This document shows positions 47,565-56,612 of a stretch of DNA of 64,000 nt, one piece after another. The DNA is from Puniceibacterium antarcticum (GTDB lineage: Bacteria; Pseudomonadota; Alphaproteobacteria; Rhodobacterales; Rhodobacteraceae). The notes beneath the pieces were generated by a model. That model was not told the DNA's origin, did no database searches, and saw only the letters and a program-made list of their open reading frames with translations. Both the position numbers and the translations under genes were made by a program. Position 1 is the first letter of the stretch, and the number at the start of each line of letters is the position of its first letter. The stretch is taken from the NCBI RefSeq assembly GCF_002760615.1, contig NZ_AWWI01000182.1, positions 1-64,000 of the forward strand, written 5' to 3'.

Positions 47565-48368
47565 ATGACCGAACCCAAAATCACAGACAGCCACTGCCAC
47601 CTCGATTTCCCGGATTTCGACGGGCAGCTTCCCGACATCCTCACCCGCGCGGCCGAAGCCGGTGTCCACCGCATGGTGACCATCTGCACCCGGCTGCGGA
47701 ACGAACCGCAAGTCCGCACCCTGGCCGAGGCGCACCCACAGGTGTTTTACGCCGCCGGCACCCACCCGATGAGTGCCGGCGAAGAACCGATGGCCACGGT
47801 GGACGAGCTGATAGCCCTCGCGCAGCACCCCAAATTCGTCGCCATCGGCGAGACGGGTCTGGATTACCACTATTCCGCCGACAGCGCCGAGCTGCAGAAG
47901 CAAAGCCTGCAGATCCACATTCAGGCCGCGCAGGAAACCCGCCTGCCGCTGGTGATCCACGCCCGCGCCGCCGATGACGACATGGCGCAGATCCTGAGCG
48001 ACGCCTACCGCGCCAAACCCTATTCTTGCGTCATGCACTGCTTCTCGTCCTCTGCCGAACTGGCAAAGGCCGCGCTGGATCTGGGCTTTTACCTGTCGAT
48101 GTCTGGCATCACTGCCTTCCCCAAAAGCCGGGAGCTGCGCGATATCTTCGCCACCGCCCCGCTCGACCGGATCCTCGTGGAAACCGACAGCCCCTACCTC
48201 GCGCCACCGCCCCATCGCGGACGGCGCAACGAACCCGCCTTCACCGCTTTGACTGCGCGGCGCGGGGCCGAAGTCTTTGGCCTCGATTACGCCGATTTCG
48301 CAGCACAAACCGAACAGAACTTTGAACGCCTCTTTGCCAAGGTCGCCGCCCACAGGGTCGCCACATGA
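47565..48368 (+). CDS. tatD: TatD family metal-dependent hydrolase
   Basis: A 267-residue amidohydrolase-fold protein of the TatD DNase family, linked to DNA 3'-end processing and quality control. Metal-site motifs are ITDSHCHLDFPDF, AIGETGLDYHYS, LVIHARAADDD, VMHCFSSSAE and VETDSPYLAPPPHRGRRNEP. ATG 47565 was chosen because conserved sequence begins there and the longer frame lacks likeness. It overlaps the metallo-hydrolase gene by 4 bases, the usual arrangement in this order. The metG and holB genes that often precede it are not present here. Confidence 0.92.
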   Translation: MTEPKITDSHCHLDFPDFDGQLPDILTRAAEAGVHRMVTICTRLRNEPQVRTLAEAHPQVFYAAGTHPMSAGEEPMATVDELIALAQHPKFVAIGETGLDYHYSADSAELQKQSLQIHIQAAQETRLPLVIHARAADDDMAQILSDAYRAKPYSCVMHCFSSSAELAKAALDLGFYLSMSGITAFPKSRELRDIFATAPLDRILVETDSPYLAPPPHRGRRNEPAFTALTARRGAEVFGLDYADFAAQTEQNFERLFAKVAAHRVAT

Positions 48369-49165
48369 CATCGGAACTGCGCTTCACAATCCTTGGCTGC
48401 GGCTCCTCTGGCGGCGTGCCGCGTCTTGGCGGGCTCTGGGGGGACTGTGACCCGGCCAACCCCAAGAACACCCGCCGCCGGTGTTCCCTGCTGGTCGAAC
48501 GCGAAACACCCGATGGCATCACCCGCGTGTTGATCGACACATCGCCCGATCTGCGCGCGCAGCTGCTGGGTGAAAACATCGGCACGCTCGACGCCGTGGC
48601 CTATACCCATGCCCATGCGGACCACGTGCACGGTATCGATGATCTGCGCATGATCGTGTTCAACATGCGCGCCCGCCTGCCTGTCTGGGCCGACACGCCC
48701 ACACGGCAAAGCCTTCTCGACCGCTTCGGCTATGCGTTCATCCAGCCCGAGGGCAGTTCCTATCCGCCGATCCTCGACATGCACCATATGGACGGGCCCT
48801 TCACCGTGACCGGCGCGGGGGGCGACATCACGCTGACGCCCTTCCTTGTCAATCACGGCGGCATCGACGCGCTGGGGTTCCGCATTGGCGACACCGCCTA
48901 TCTGCCCGACGTCAAGGACATCCCCGACGAGGTCTGGCCCCTGCTCGAAAACCTCGACTGCTGGATCCTTGACGCGCTGCGCCGCACCCCGCATCCGACC
49001 CATGCCCATCTGGCCTTGTCACTGGAATGGATCGCCCGCGTGAAGGCCAAACGCGCCGTGCTCACCAACATGCACATCGACCTTGATTACGACACACTCG
49101 ACGCCGAAACCCCCGACCATATCACGCCGGCCTTTGATGGCATGGTGATCCGCTCGCCGCTCTGA
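48365..49165 (+). CDS. MBL fold metallo-hydrolase (PhnP-like)
   Basis: A 266-residue beta-lactamase-fold hydrolase with the HxHxDH signature in AYTHAHADHVHGIDDLRMI. The N-terminus FTILGCGSSGGVPRLGG is typical of PhnP/YcbX-type phosphodiesterases, with further ligands in FLVNHGGIDALGFRIGDTAYLPDVKDIP and HLALSLEWIARVKAKRAVLTNMHIDLDYD. It is likely a cyclic or linear phosphodiester hydrolase. It is translationally coupled to tatD. No phn genes are nearby, so a carbon-phosphorus lyase role is unlikely. Confidence 0.87.
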   Translation: MTSELRFTILGCGSSGGVPRLGGLWGDCDPANPKNTRRRCSLLVERETPDGITRVLIDTSPDLRAQLLGENIGTLDAVAYTHAHADHVHGIDDLRMIVFNMRARLPVWADTPTRQSLLDRFGYAFIQPEGSSYPPILDMHHMDGPFTVTGAGGDITLTPFLVNHGGIDALGFRIGDTAYLPDVKDIPDEVWPLLENLDCWILDALRRTPHPTHAHLALSLEWIARVKAKRAVLTNMHIDLDYDTLDAETPDHITPAFDGMVIRSPL

Positions 49166-49174
49166 CCCTTTCTT

Positions 49175-49203
49175 CCGCTTCTTCTCTTTCCAAATACGCA
49201 AAT
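49175..49203 (+). repeat. Dispersed repeat B, copy 1
   Basis: Contains CTTCTTCTCTTTCCAAATAC. The 29-bp unit beginning CCG is matched by copies at 51998-52026 and 58083-58111, each one base different. It lies 9 bases after the MBL hydrolase gene. Confidence 0.7.
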
Positions 49204-49253
49204 CTCAGCCTCCGCAAACAGCGCCGCGCCTGACAGTTCCGGACAATGCCCGC

Positions 49254-50183
49254 ATGCAAGCGCTTCTAGACGTCATCCTCCCGGTTTTTCTCGTCATCGG
49301 ATTTGGCTATCTGGCGAGCTGGCGCAAACTCATGCCCGACAGCGCCGTCGACGGGCTGATGACCTTTACCCAGCAGTTTGCGATCCCCTGCCTGCTGTTC
49401 CGCGCGATCTGGAAACTGGATCTGGGCCAGAGCTTTGATCCGTTCCTGCTGGTCAGCTTCTACACCGGCTCGGCCACCGGCTTTGTGCTCGGCCTCACCG
49501 TCGCGCATTACGTGTTCAAGCGGGAATGGGAGGATTCGGTCGCCATCGGGTTCTGCTGTCTTTTTGCCAACTCGCTCCTGCTGGGCGTGCCGATCACCGA
49601 ACGCGCCTATGGCGCGGACAAGCTGTCGGCGAATTTCACGATCATCGCCATGCACTCGCCGTTTTGCTACGGCCTCGGCATCACCGCGATGGAGATTGCC
49701 CGCGCGCGCGGCACCAGCCTGCGTACACTCCCGTTCAAGGTGCTGCGCGCGATGTTCCGCAATGCTCTGGTCATCGGGATCTCGCTGGGGCTGGTGTTCA
49801 ACCTGACCGGCATTTCCCTGCCCGGCCCCATGACCGATGCGCTCGACATGATGACCCGCACCGCTCTGCCGGTGGCACTGTTCGGCATGGGCGGCGTGCT
49901 CTACCGTTACCGCCCCGAAGGCGACCTGCGCGTCATCGCCTTTGTTTGTGCGGTGGTGCTGATCCTCCACCCAGCAATCACCTGGACTTTGGGCAAGACG
50001 TTCAACCTGCAACAGGATGCCTTCCGCTCGGCAGTTGTCACTGCCGCCATGGCGCCGGGGATCAATGCCTATGTCTTTGCAAACATGTACGGGCGGGCCA
50101 AACGGGTGGCGGCGTCATCGGTGCTGATCGCCACCGCATTGTCGGTTGTGACCGTCTGGGGCTGGCTCGCCATCCTGCAGTAA
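49254..50183 (+). CDS. AEC (auxin efflux carrier) family transporter
   Basis: A 309-residue membrane protein of the bile/arsenite/riboflavin superfamily with about ten hydrophobic segments. It opens LLDVILPVFLVIGFGYLASWRKLMPD, has TFTQQFAIPCLLFRAIWKLDLG and CCLFANSLLLGVPITERAYG, and ends MAPGINAYVFANMYGRAKRVAASSVLIATALSVVTVWGWLAIL. Bacterial members move dicarboxylates or other organic anions across the inner membrane. It is a single gene and gives no clear clue to its substrate. The gap before it contains dispersed repeat B. Confidence 0.85.
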   Translation: MQALLDVILPVFLVIGFGYLASWRKLMPDSAVDGLMTFTQQFAIPCLLFRAIWKLDLGQSFDPFLLVSFYTGSATGFVLGLTVAHYVFKREWEDSVAIGFCCLFANSLLLGVPITERAYGADKLSANFTIIAMHSPFCYGLGITAMEIARARGTSLRTLPFKVLRAMFRNALVIGISLGLVFNLTGISLPGPMTDALDMMTRTALPVALFGMGGVLYRYRPEGDLRVIAFVCAVVLILHPAITWTLGKTFNLQQDAFRSAVVTAAMAPGINAYVFANMYGRAKRVAASSVLIATALSVVTVWGWLAILQ

Positions 50184-50201
50184 GACCACCCGAAACAGAA
50201 A

Positions 50202-50230
50202 GCGGCGGGTCTGGATCACCAGCCCGCCGC
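50202..50230 (-). terminator. Hairpin between the convergent AEC and OsmC genes
   Basis: GCGGCGGG-T-CTGG pairs with CCAG-CCCGCCGC (12 bp with one bulged T, 4-base loop). The minus-strand side continues into TTTCTGTTTC, so it most likely terminates the OsmC gene and perhaps both genes. Confidence 0.65.
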
Positions 50231-50261
50231 CTTGAATATCAGCTTACCTCAGAGGATCGTC

Positions 50262-50687
50262 TCAGGAGACGAGCTCTGCATCCAACGTGATTTCGGCTTT
50301 CAGCAGCTTCGAAATCGGGCAGCCCGTCTTGGCCGCGCTCGTGGCTTCCTCAAACTGCGCCTGTGTGGCGCCCGGGATCTTGGCCTTGAGCGTAAGATGC
50401 ACGCCGGTGACTGCGAAGCCATCGTCAAGCTTTTCCAGCTTCACATCTGCCTTGGTGTCAATCGAGTCAGCGGTCAGATCGTGATCCCCCAGAATCATCG
50501 ACAGCGCCATCGAGAAACAGCTGGCATGCGCCGCCCCGATCAGCTCTTCGGGGTTGGTGCCAGGCTGATCCTCGAAGCGAGTGTTAAAACCATAGGGATT
50601 TTCCTTGAGAACGCCGCTCTGCGTGCTGACGGTGCCTTTGCCGGATTTGAGATCACCTGTCCAATGTGCGGAACCGGAACGTTTCAT
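50262..50687 (-). CDS. OsmC family peroxiredoxin
   Basis: A 141-residue OsmC-type thiol peroxidase for organic hydroperoxides. The two redox cysteines are in GAAHASCFSMALSMIL and KTGCPISKLLKAEITLDAEL. The N-terminus MKRSGSAHWTGDLKSGKGTVSTQSGVL is typical of OsmC rather than Ohr. ATG 50687 has GAAAGGA upstream. The frame extends upstream through non-conserved sequence and is not used. It is a single gene, convergent with the AEC transporter. Confidence 0.9.
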   Translation of the reverse strand: MKRSGSAHWTGDLKSGKGTVSTQSGVLKENPYGFNTRFEDQPGTNPEELIGAAHASCFSMALSMILGDHDLTADSIDTKADVKLEKLDDGFAVTGVHLTLKAKIPGATQAQFEEATSAAKTGCPISKLLKAEITLDAELVS

Positions 50688-51244
50688 GTCATATCCTTTC
50701 GTACTTCGGAAACCGATTGGCTCCCTGTGTGCTGACGAACAAACCCGCTCGAGCGTGCTGTGTTCCATGACATTTTGCTGACACCGCAAAGAAAACACAC
50801 GTACATCCCTATCAGCCAGGGCCGTAAGTCGCACAACGACATTCTGCGGCAGCCAAGCCAGTTCAAGATTTGCAAACAACAGTGACCGATCACAGCTGGT
50901 CGGAAATTTCCTTTCAGCGCTGCATTGAATCTTATGAATCAGACGCCGCGACAGAGATGCATCTTCACATCAAAGCTCTGCTCAGGATGCAATTCCGCCT
51001 CATTCCCGGGGCATGAGAGCGCGAAGCGATGAGTCCGACAGGAAGGCTGGGGAATGCGCAAATATCAAGATAGTCCAGTTCCCGCAGTGGAACACGACAG
51101 CACGGCGGCACAACATCGGTTCTTTGCCCCTGTGCACCAGTCCGTTGCTCAAGCGTCGCATATCCAAGAGGAAGAGGAGTACCGTGTCCCCTCTCCCGTT
51201 CTCGCCCGCCTGATGCAGGCGAACGCAATCGAGTCGCTTCGCCC
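50688..51244. other. 557-bp intergenic region between osmC and rlmE
   Basis: This region should hold the osmC promoter on its left side. No RNA gene, repeat or known motif was recognised. Two short frames on the plus strand could be read: a GTG-started 44-codon frame from 50882 and the ATG-started frame listed at 51054. Neither resembles a known family. Confidence 0.4.
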
Positions 51245-51383
51245 CTATTCGGGCACTGCGCCCTCCACGTTCAATGCTCCGCGAAACCCTGTGGCGACAA
51301 CGAATTTTTCAGAACTGTCCGACCGCGAGGCCGGCGGCTTTACGTTTGCAACTTTGGTGAAACGCTGCTTAAGCAGCTTCTGA
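51054..51383 (+). CDS. Doubtful hypothetical protein, antisense to the rlmE 3' end
   Basis: A 109-codon frame with an AGGAAGG-like site upstream of ATG 51054. Only the first 63 codons lie outside rlmE. The remainder is the antisense of its C-terminal region. The sequence is acidic in the middle ([13 protein letters not shown]) and resembles no family I know. It could be a small regulatory or species-specific gene, but a chance frame is at least as likely in this GC-rich DNA. Listed only because the region is otherwise empty. Confidence 0.15.
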   Translation: MRKYQDSPVPAVEHDSTAAQHRFFAPVHQSVAQASHIQEEEEYRVPSPVLARLMQANAIESLRPYSGTAPSTFNAPRNPVATTNFSELSDREAGGFTFATLVKRCLSSF

Positions 51384-51991
51384 AGCTCACCCTCGGCCCC
51401 GCCTGCCAGCACCTTGGCGACAAAGGTGCCGCCCTCTTCAAGCACATCGAAAGAAAAATAAGCCGCAGCCTCGCACAGCGAGATGATGCGCAAGTGGTCG
51501 GTCTGCTTATGTCCAGAAGAGGCTGCAGCCATGTCAGACATCACCACATCCGCCTTGCCACCCAGCCACTCCTTGACCGCATCATCCGCGCCTTCAGCCA
51601 GAAAATCCAGCACATGCATCTCGGCGCCCGGGATTTGATCGACCTCTTGCAGATCGACGCCCAGAACGGTCCCAATGGCCTTGCCGCTTTTTTCACCTAA
51701 TGCATTGACGCGCTTCGCGGCAACCTGACACCAGCCTCCCGGCGCGCAGCCAAGGTCAACAACGCGCGCCCCCGGCACCAGAAAGCGGTATTTTTCATCC
51801 AGCTCAAGGATCTTGAACGCCGCCCGGCCGCGATAGCCTTCGGCCTGCGCGCGCTTGACGTAGGGGTCGTTCAGCTGGCGCTGCAACCACCGGGTCGAGC
51901 TGAGCTTGCGCCCGCGTGCGGTCTTGACCTTCACCTTAAGTTCGCGCTGTCCGCGTCCAGATGTGTTCTTACCCGTGGGTTCCTTGGCCAT
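51245..51991 (-). CDS. rlmE: 23S rRNA (uridine-2'-O-)-methyltransferase RlmE (FtsJ)
   Basis: A 248-residue SAM-dependent enzyme that methylates U2552 of 23S rRNA in late 50S assembly. [35 protein letters not shown] contains the first catalytic Lys. [21 protein letters not shown] is the SAM site and [21 protein letters not shown] holds the catalytic Asp. [25 protein letters not shown] carries the second Lys. A basic N-terminal extension ([18 protein letters not shown]) is typical of alphaproteobacteria. It lies downstream of ppx/gppA, as is common. Dispersed repeat B lies in its leader, 7 bases before the start. Confidence 0.93.
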   Translation of the reverse strand: MAKEPTGKNTSGRGQRELKVKVKTARGRKLSSTRWLQRQLNDPYVKRAQAEGYRGRAAFKILELDEKYRFLVPGARVVDLGCAPGGWCQVAAKRVNALGEKSGKAIGTVLGVDLQEVDQIPGAEMHVLDFLAEGADDAVKEWLGGKADVVMSDMAAASSGHKQTDHLRIISLCEAAAYFSFDVLEEGGTFVAKVLAGGAEGELQKLLKQRFTKVANVKPPASRSDSSEKFVVATGFRGALNVEGAVPE

Positions 51992-51997
51992 ATCCTA

Positions 51998-52026
51998 CCG
52001 CTTCTTCTCTTTCCAAATGCGCAAAT
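51998..52026 (+). repeat. Dispersed repeat B, copy 2
   Basis: CTTCTTCTCTTTCCAAATGC within a 29-bp unit differing by one base from the copy at 49175. It is antisense to, and immediately upstream of, the rlmE ribosome site. Confidence 0.7.
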
Positions 52027-52157
52027 GCGACACCGTCGCCCGCGCCAAGACGTCCAGCTAGGCGCTTAACGTTCCCTCTGCAAGCCTACTGCGTTTCGGC
52101 AGCGACATGAATCGCCTTATCGCCACCTCGAATCAAAGAGGTGGAACGCGAAAAACT

Positions 52158-53273
52158 TCAGTATGGCCCCTCCTCAAGGACGCCGTCCGCTGTCATCTGC
52201 GCATAGAGCAGCCCCTCACGCAGGCCACGATCCGCCACCGATAGCCGGTCGGTGGGCCAGCAGCGCAGCAGCGCCTGCAAAATCGCAGCCCCCGACATGA
52301 TCAGCGCCTGACGATCCTGCCCGATCCGCGGATCACGCCGTCGCCCGACTGGGCCAAGTTCGAGGTAGCGGTTGATTACAGTCTCGATTTGATCAGAGGT
52401 CATACGCAGACCGTCGACCTTAGTGCGATCATAGCGACGCAGCCCCAGATGCGACGCGGCGACGGTTGTAACCGTGCCACTGGTGCCGACGATCTGGAAT
52501 CCCTCACGGGTCTGTTCATCCTTGTACGGTGCAAATTCGGCCAGATTCTCCTCAAAAAACCAGGACATCAGCGCGTAGCGCGCCGCATCGTCATCCACAT
52601 CAGAGAACTGATCGCGCAAAGTCGCCACACCCAGCGGGACCGAAATCCAGTCGACCACCTTGGCCGCCGGGAACGGGCTGTCGAGCTGATGGAAACCGGC
52701 ATGGAGCCGCATGATCGCCTTTGGGCGCTCTGGGCCGGGGACCGAAGACAGATCGATCCACACCAATTCGGTCGAACCGCCGCCGATATCCACCACAAGC
52801 AGCTGTTCGGTCTTGGTCGAGACCAGCGGCGCGCAGGAAATCACCGCCAGACGCGCCTCTTCCTCGGGCTGGATGATTTCGAGTGTCAGCCCGGCCTCGC
52901 GCTGCACCTGGCGTATGAATTCGCGCGAATTCAGCGCACGCCGACATGCCTCGGTCGCGACCAGACGCATGCGTTTCACGTTGTGGCGCTGGATCTTCTG
53001 CTGACACACCTTCAGGGCCGCCACCGTGCGCCCCATGGAGGCACGGCTCAGGCGGCCGCTTTTCTCAAGACCCGCCCCAAGCTGGACAGATTTGGAAAAG
53101 CTGTCAACGACATGAAACTGGCTGCCCTTTGGCTGGGCAATCAACATGCGGCAACTGTTCGTTCCCAGGTCCAGCGCGGCATAGAGCTCTGCTGAATCGG
53201 GTTTGTCGGGCGCGGGGCTCTCGACCGGTTTCGGGAATGCGCCCGCACCCATGGGACGCTCTGGCGCCATCAT
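52158..53273 (-). CDS. ppx: Ppx/GppA family exopolyphosphatase/phosphatase
   Basis: A 371-residue ASKHA-fold phosphatase acting on polyphosphate or pppGpp. YAALDLGTNSCRMLIAQPKG is the first phosphate loop, LVVDIGGGSTELVWIDL the second, and GTSGTVTTVAASHLGLRRYDRTKVDGLRMT the adenosine-side block. Family-typical VATEACRRALN is also present. The start at 53273 is preferred because GGAAGG precedes it. Several in-frame ATG codons nearby make the N-terminus uncertain by some 20 residues. It is shorter than E. coli Ppx (513), as usual for this group. Upstream of rlmE on the same strand. Confidence 0.88.
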   Translation of the reverse strand: MMAPERPMGAGAFPKPVESPAPDKPDSAELYAALDLGTNSCRMLIAQPKGSQFHVVDSFSKSVQLGAGLEKSGRLSRASMGRTVAALKVCQQKIQRHNVKRMRLVATEACRRALNSREFIRQVQREAGLTLEIIQPEEEARLAVISCAPLVSTKTEQLLVVDIGGGSTELVWIDLSSVPGPERPKAIMRLHAGFHQLDSPFPAAKVVDWISVPLGVATLRDQFSDVDDDAARYALMSWFFEENLAEFAPYKDEQTREGFQIVGTSGTVTTVAASHLGLRRYDRTKVDGLRMTSDQIETVINRYLELGPVGRRRDPRIGQDRQALIMSGAAILQALLRCWPTDRLSVADRGLREGLLYAQMTADGVLEEGPY

Positions 53274-53595
53274 TTCTGCGCCTTCCGATATACAAGTTGC
53301 CATCAGGATACGCAGGCGCGCACAGACCTGCAAGTTTCTTGGCGATCCGGATCACAAAGGAGTGTCACTTTCAGCGGACACCTTACCCCTTGAAGCCAGA
53401 ACCGGAGCAGCAGGAGGACATGAAAGTCCTTCATCTTTTCACTGAGACTTTTTCCACTCCGCGGCTGTGGTGCGCGGGTGTCAATCTGCATAGGGTCGCG
53501 AAAGTCGCTCAACGCATTATGTCTGTCGAAATTCGTATCTGCCCTGCGTCCTCCCGACGCTACACAGGCAGCATCGCAAAAAGGGGAAATCATCC
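53274..53595. other. 322-bp gap between ppx and the decayed one-carbon locus
   Basis: It must hold the divergent promoters of ppx and the pseudogene/MTHFR operon. A plus-strand frame starting at 53420 with GGAGG upstream exists but resembles nothing known and runs into the pseudogene out of frame. No repeats, RNA genes or clear operators seen. Confidence 0.4.
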
Positions 53596-53908
53596 ATGCC
53601 GGACGTCACAATCATGTTTTGGCGCGACATCCCGGCACAGGTCATCGTCGGTCGTTGCCGATCAGGCGCCAAGGTGCAATTGCCCGAACGGTTCGAGCAG
53701 GCCATCGACCGCGCCACCATGAGGACGGGCGCGGCAGGCACCGGTGACTAGCTTGCAGAATGGCGCAAGGCTGCTGCCTATACTGTCGAGGGCACACCTG
53801 CGGAAATCGCAAAAGGCCGAGGCCGCACAGATTGAGGCGGAATAAGATCAGGACCACATCAAGGCGCTGATCGCAAACGACGGCTGGGCCCAGGCGCCTT
53901 GCGACTGA
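53596..53908 (+). pseudogene. Broken 'virulence factor' family gene (scaffold-like protein of the MTHFR locus)
   Basis: The readable sequence MPDVTIMFWRDIPAQVIVG..QLPERFEQAIDRA..LAEWRKAAAYTVEG..KAEAAQIEAE..IKALIANDGW matches the small protein NCBI calls 'virulence factor', normally encoded just before MTHFR in Rhodobacterales. It carries three lesions: a TAG at 53749 in place of a conserved Tyr, an extra A in the run at 53811-53814 that shifts the frame, and a TAA at 53843 where the family has Tyr. The end (TGA 53906) lies 8 bases before MTHFR. Three independent lesions argue for a real pseudogene, not a sequencing error. Confidence 0.8.
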
Positions 53909-53916
53909 GGGAGGCC

Positions 53917-54849
53917 ATGATGGCATTGTTCAACTTCAAGAAACGCGACCAGGACGCCGAGCGAGCCACCGGCCAGATCGAAGGCTTTTTGCAAGGCTTT
54001 TCGATCGAGGTGATGCCGCGCACCGCCGCCAAGGTCGCGGATTTCCGCGAATTGCTGCCAAACGGCACCCGCGTCTACATCGCCCATATCGACGGCACCC
54101 CGATCAGCGACATGGTGGCGACGGCGAAACGCTTGAACGCCGATGGCTTCAACGTCATGCCGCATTTCCCCGCGCGGATAATCAAGAACCGCACCACGCT
54201 TGCCGACTGGATCGCCCGCTATCAGGGTGAGGCGAATGTGAAACAAGGCCTGCTGCTGGCCGGTGGCGTCGCAACACCTCATGGCGATTTTGAAAATTCC
54301 ATGCAGCTGCTGGAAACCGGCTTTTTCGACGCCGGAGGCTTCACCCGCCTGCATGTGGCAGGCCACCCCGAGGGCAGCCGCGACATCGACCCCGACGGCG
54401 GCGACCGCGCGGTGATGACTGCGCTGCGCTGGAAACAGGCCTTCTCGGAGCGCAGCGATGCAAAGATGGCGCTGGTCACTCAGTTCTGTTTTGACGCCAA
54501 TCCAATCATTACGTGGTCCGACGCGCTGCACGCTGCCAATATCACCCTGCCCGTCCATATCGGCATCGCAGGTCCGGCCAAGCTGCAGACCCTGATCAAA
54601 TTCGCCGCCACCTGCGGGGTCGGACCGTCGATGAAGGTGTTGCAGAAACGGGCGATGGATGTGACCAAGCTGCTGCTGCCCTATGAGCCGACCAAGGTTC
54701 TTGCGAAACTGGCCGCGCACAAGGCAACCCATCCAGACAGCAACATCGCACAGGTGCATTTCTTTCCACTGGGCGGGATCGCAACCAATGCGGAATGGGC
54801 AGTTGCCAATGGGGGCGCCACCGGGATACCTGCCGCTCGCAACGGCTAA
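53917..54849 (+). CDS. Methylenetetrahydrofolate reductase family protein
   Basis: A 310-residue intact protein of the MetF-related family found in corrinoid-methyltransferase loci. Blocks: GFSIEVMPRTAAKVADF, RVYIAHIDGTPISDMVATAKRLNADGFNVMPHFPAR, GVATPHGDFENSMQLLETGFFDAGGFTRLHVAGHPEGSRDI, LVTQFCFDANPIITW and VHIGIAGPAKLQTLIKFAATCGVG. It interconverts methylene- and methyl-tetrahydrofolate and would take methyl groups delivered by the neighbouring corrinoid system. ATG 53917 has GAGGGAGG. A second ATG follows at once. With its partner methyltransferase broken at 55545, its present role is uncertain. Confidence 0.87.
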   Translation: MMALFNFKKRDQDAERATGQIEGFLQGFSIEVMPRTAAKVADFRELLPNGTRVYIAHIDGTPISDMVATAKRLNADGFNVMPHFPARIIKNRTTLADWIARYQGEANVKQGLLLAGGVATPHGDFENSMQLLETGFFDAGGFTRLHVAGHPEGSRDIDPDGGDRAVMTALRWKQAFSERSDAKMALVTQFCFDANPIITWSDALHAANITLPVHIGIAGPAKLQTLIKFAATCGVGPSMKVLQKRAMDVTKLLLPYEPTKVLAKLAAHKATHPDSNIAQVHFFPLGGIATNAEWAVANGGATGIPAARNG

Positions 54850-54876
54850 CGCCCCCACAGCACGGAACGAAATACG

Positions 54877-55539
54877 ATGACTCTGGCACTTCTCTTTGAT
54901 CTGGACGGCACGCTTTTGCACACCGATCCTCTGCATGAGGCTGTTTTTGCCGAGCTGTATCAACAGCATGGCCGCGACTTCGACGAAGGCTTTTACCTGC
55001 GCGAAATCCACGGGCGGCAGAACCTCGACATCTTCGCCGAACACTTCCCGGGTGAAGACGGACAGGCAATGAGCGACGCCAAAGAAGCGGCCTTTCGCAA
55101 GCGTCTTGGCACTTCTGCCGAACCAATGCCCGGCCTGCTGGCCCTGATAAACCGCGCGGAGGCTGCAGGATGGCCCATGGCAGTTGTGACCAACGCCCCG
55201 CGCGACAATGCCGCGGCGATGCTGAACGCCATCGGCCTGTCCGACCGCTTGCCCCTGCGCATCATCGGCGACGAATGTGTGCGCGGTAAACCCGACCCCG
55301 CCCCCTACATCGCCGCGATGAACCGCCTTGGCGTGTCCCCGGATCAAAGCATCGCGTTTGAGGACAGTCCGGCTGGTCTGCGCGCCGCCCGCGCCTCCGG
55401 GGTCTTTGCCGTCGGCATCCGCTCTTCCCTCTCTGACGCCGCCCTTCGCGACGCCGGGGCCCAGATCACAATTGCGGATTTCACAGATCCTATCCTGCCA
55501 GAGATTCTGGCCCGGCACCCCCCTATTCAAGGAACCTGA
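54877..55539 (+). CDS. HAD family phosphatase (beta-phosphoglucomutase/phosphoglycolate type)
   Basis: A 220-residue haloacid-dehalogenase hydrolase. Motif I LLFDLDGTLLHTDPLHEAVF, motif II VVTNAPRDNAA, motif III Lys and motif IV in GDECVRGKPDPAPYIAAMNRLGVSPDQSIAFEDSPAGLRAA are all intact. The cap domain (about 15-85) is C1-type, as in sugar-phosphate mutases and phosphoglycolate phosphatases. The substrate cannot be named. It sits between MTHFR (27 bases) and the broken methyltransferase (5 bases) in the same orientation, so it is probably part of the original operon. Confidence 0.85.
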   Translation: MTLALLFDLDGTLLHTDPLHEAVFAELYQQHGRDFDEGFYLREIHGRQNLDIFAEHFPGEDGQAMSDAKEAAFRKRLGTSAEPMPGLLALINRAEAAGWPMAVVTNAPRDNAAAMLNAIGLSDRLPLRIIGDECVRGKPDPAPYIAAMNRLGVSPDQSIAFEDSPAGLRAARASGVFAVGIRSSLSDAALRDAGAQITIADFTDPILPEILARHPPIQGT

Positions 55540-55544
55540 CCTGC

Positions 55545-56612
55545 ATGACCCGCATCATCGTCGAGTCCAAGATTCAAGACCAAGACCGCCATCATCTGCT
55601 TTGATCAGCCGTTCTGTGTGATCGGCGAGCGTATCAACTCCACTCGCCGCAAGATCCTTGCCACCGAACTGGAACAGGACGACTTCAGCCGCGTCGAGGC
55701 CGATGCCATTGCGCAGGTTGCCTGTGGCGCGACCATGCTCAATGTGAACTCGGGCGCCGTCTTCTCGAACAAGATGGCCGAAGACCCACGCTACGCCGAC
55801 AACAACTTTGTCGAACCGATGCTGATGCCCGAACTGATCCGCCGGGTGCAGGCCGTCGTCGATGTGCCGCTCTGCATCGACAGCTCGGTCCCAGGCGCCC
55901 TGCTCGCCGGGCTCGAGGCCTGCGAAGGCCGCCCGCTGCTGAACTCCGTCACCGGCGAGGAATAGCGTCTGAAACTGGTCCTGCCGCTGGTCAAGAAATT
56001 CAACGTCCCGGTCGTCGCGATCTCCAATGACGACACCGGCATTTCCGAAAACCCCGATGTCCGCTTTGCCGTGGCCAAAAAGATCGTCGAACGTGCCGCC
56101 GATTTCGGCATATCCGCACATGACATCGTGGTCGACCCTCTGGTCATGCCGATGGGCGCCATGGGCATCGCCGGCCTCCAGGTCTTCACCTTTGTGCGCC
56201 GCCTGCGCGAGGAACTGGGGGTCAACACCACCTGCGGCGCGTCCAACATCAGCTTCGGCCTGCCCGACCGGCATGACATCAACAACGCCTTAATGCCCCT
56301 GGCCATCGGGCGCGAATGGCTTCGGCCATCATGAACCCGGTCGGGCTGCCCATCGGTGCGTCCAAGATCGCGCAAAAGCGCAGAACGGTCGAAGCGGCCG
56401 GTGTCCTGCTGCCGCCCGATATGGATGACGAAACCTTCTGCCAGACGTTTGGCATCGGCAGCACCATATTACGCCCTGGCAAGGAAATGGAGGCAATCCG
56501 CGCCACCAACTTCCTCACCAACAATGACCCCTCCGGCGCACAATGGATCACCTTCAACCGCACCCCCACCGCCGCAGATGTGGGTGCAGGCGGACGCCGT
56601 CGCCGGGGCTAG
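55545..56612 (+). pseudogene. Broken methyltetrahydrofolate:corrinoid methyltransferase
   Basis: Homologous blocks are FCVIGERIN, VEADAIAQVACGATMLNVNSGAVF, VPLCIDSSVPGALLAGL, NVPVVAISNDDTGISENPDVRF, AHDIVVDPLVMPMGAMG and GVNTTCGASNISFGLP, then MASAIMNPVGLP and EMEAIRATNFLTNNDPSGAQW. They lie in different frames. The lesions are a 7-base insertion at 55572-55578 (a near copy of the adjacent CCAAG/TCAAG sequence), a TAG at 55963 in place of Glu in GEE-RL, and a one-base loss near 56308-56320 (GREW instead of GAGM). It normally transfers methyl between tetrahydrofolate and a corrinoid protein. Clearly inactive as a single protein. Confidence 0.85.

Noticed and set aside
53420-53722. Gene starting MKVLHLFTETF before the pseudogene
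   Set aside because: It has a ribosome-like site but no family likeness, and it overlaps the recognisable pseudogene in another frame.
53749-55965. In-frame TAG codons in a corrinoid methyltransferase locus as pyrrolysine sites
   Set aside because: The TAGs replace Tyr and Glu, not the known pyrrolysine position. The methyltransferase is the folate type, a TAA and three frame changes are also present, and no pyl genes are nearby. Decay explains everything.
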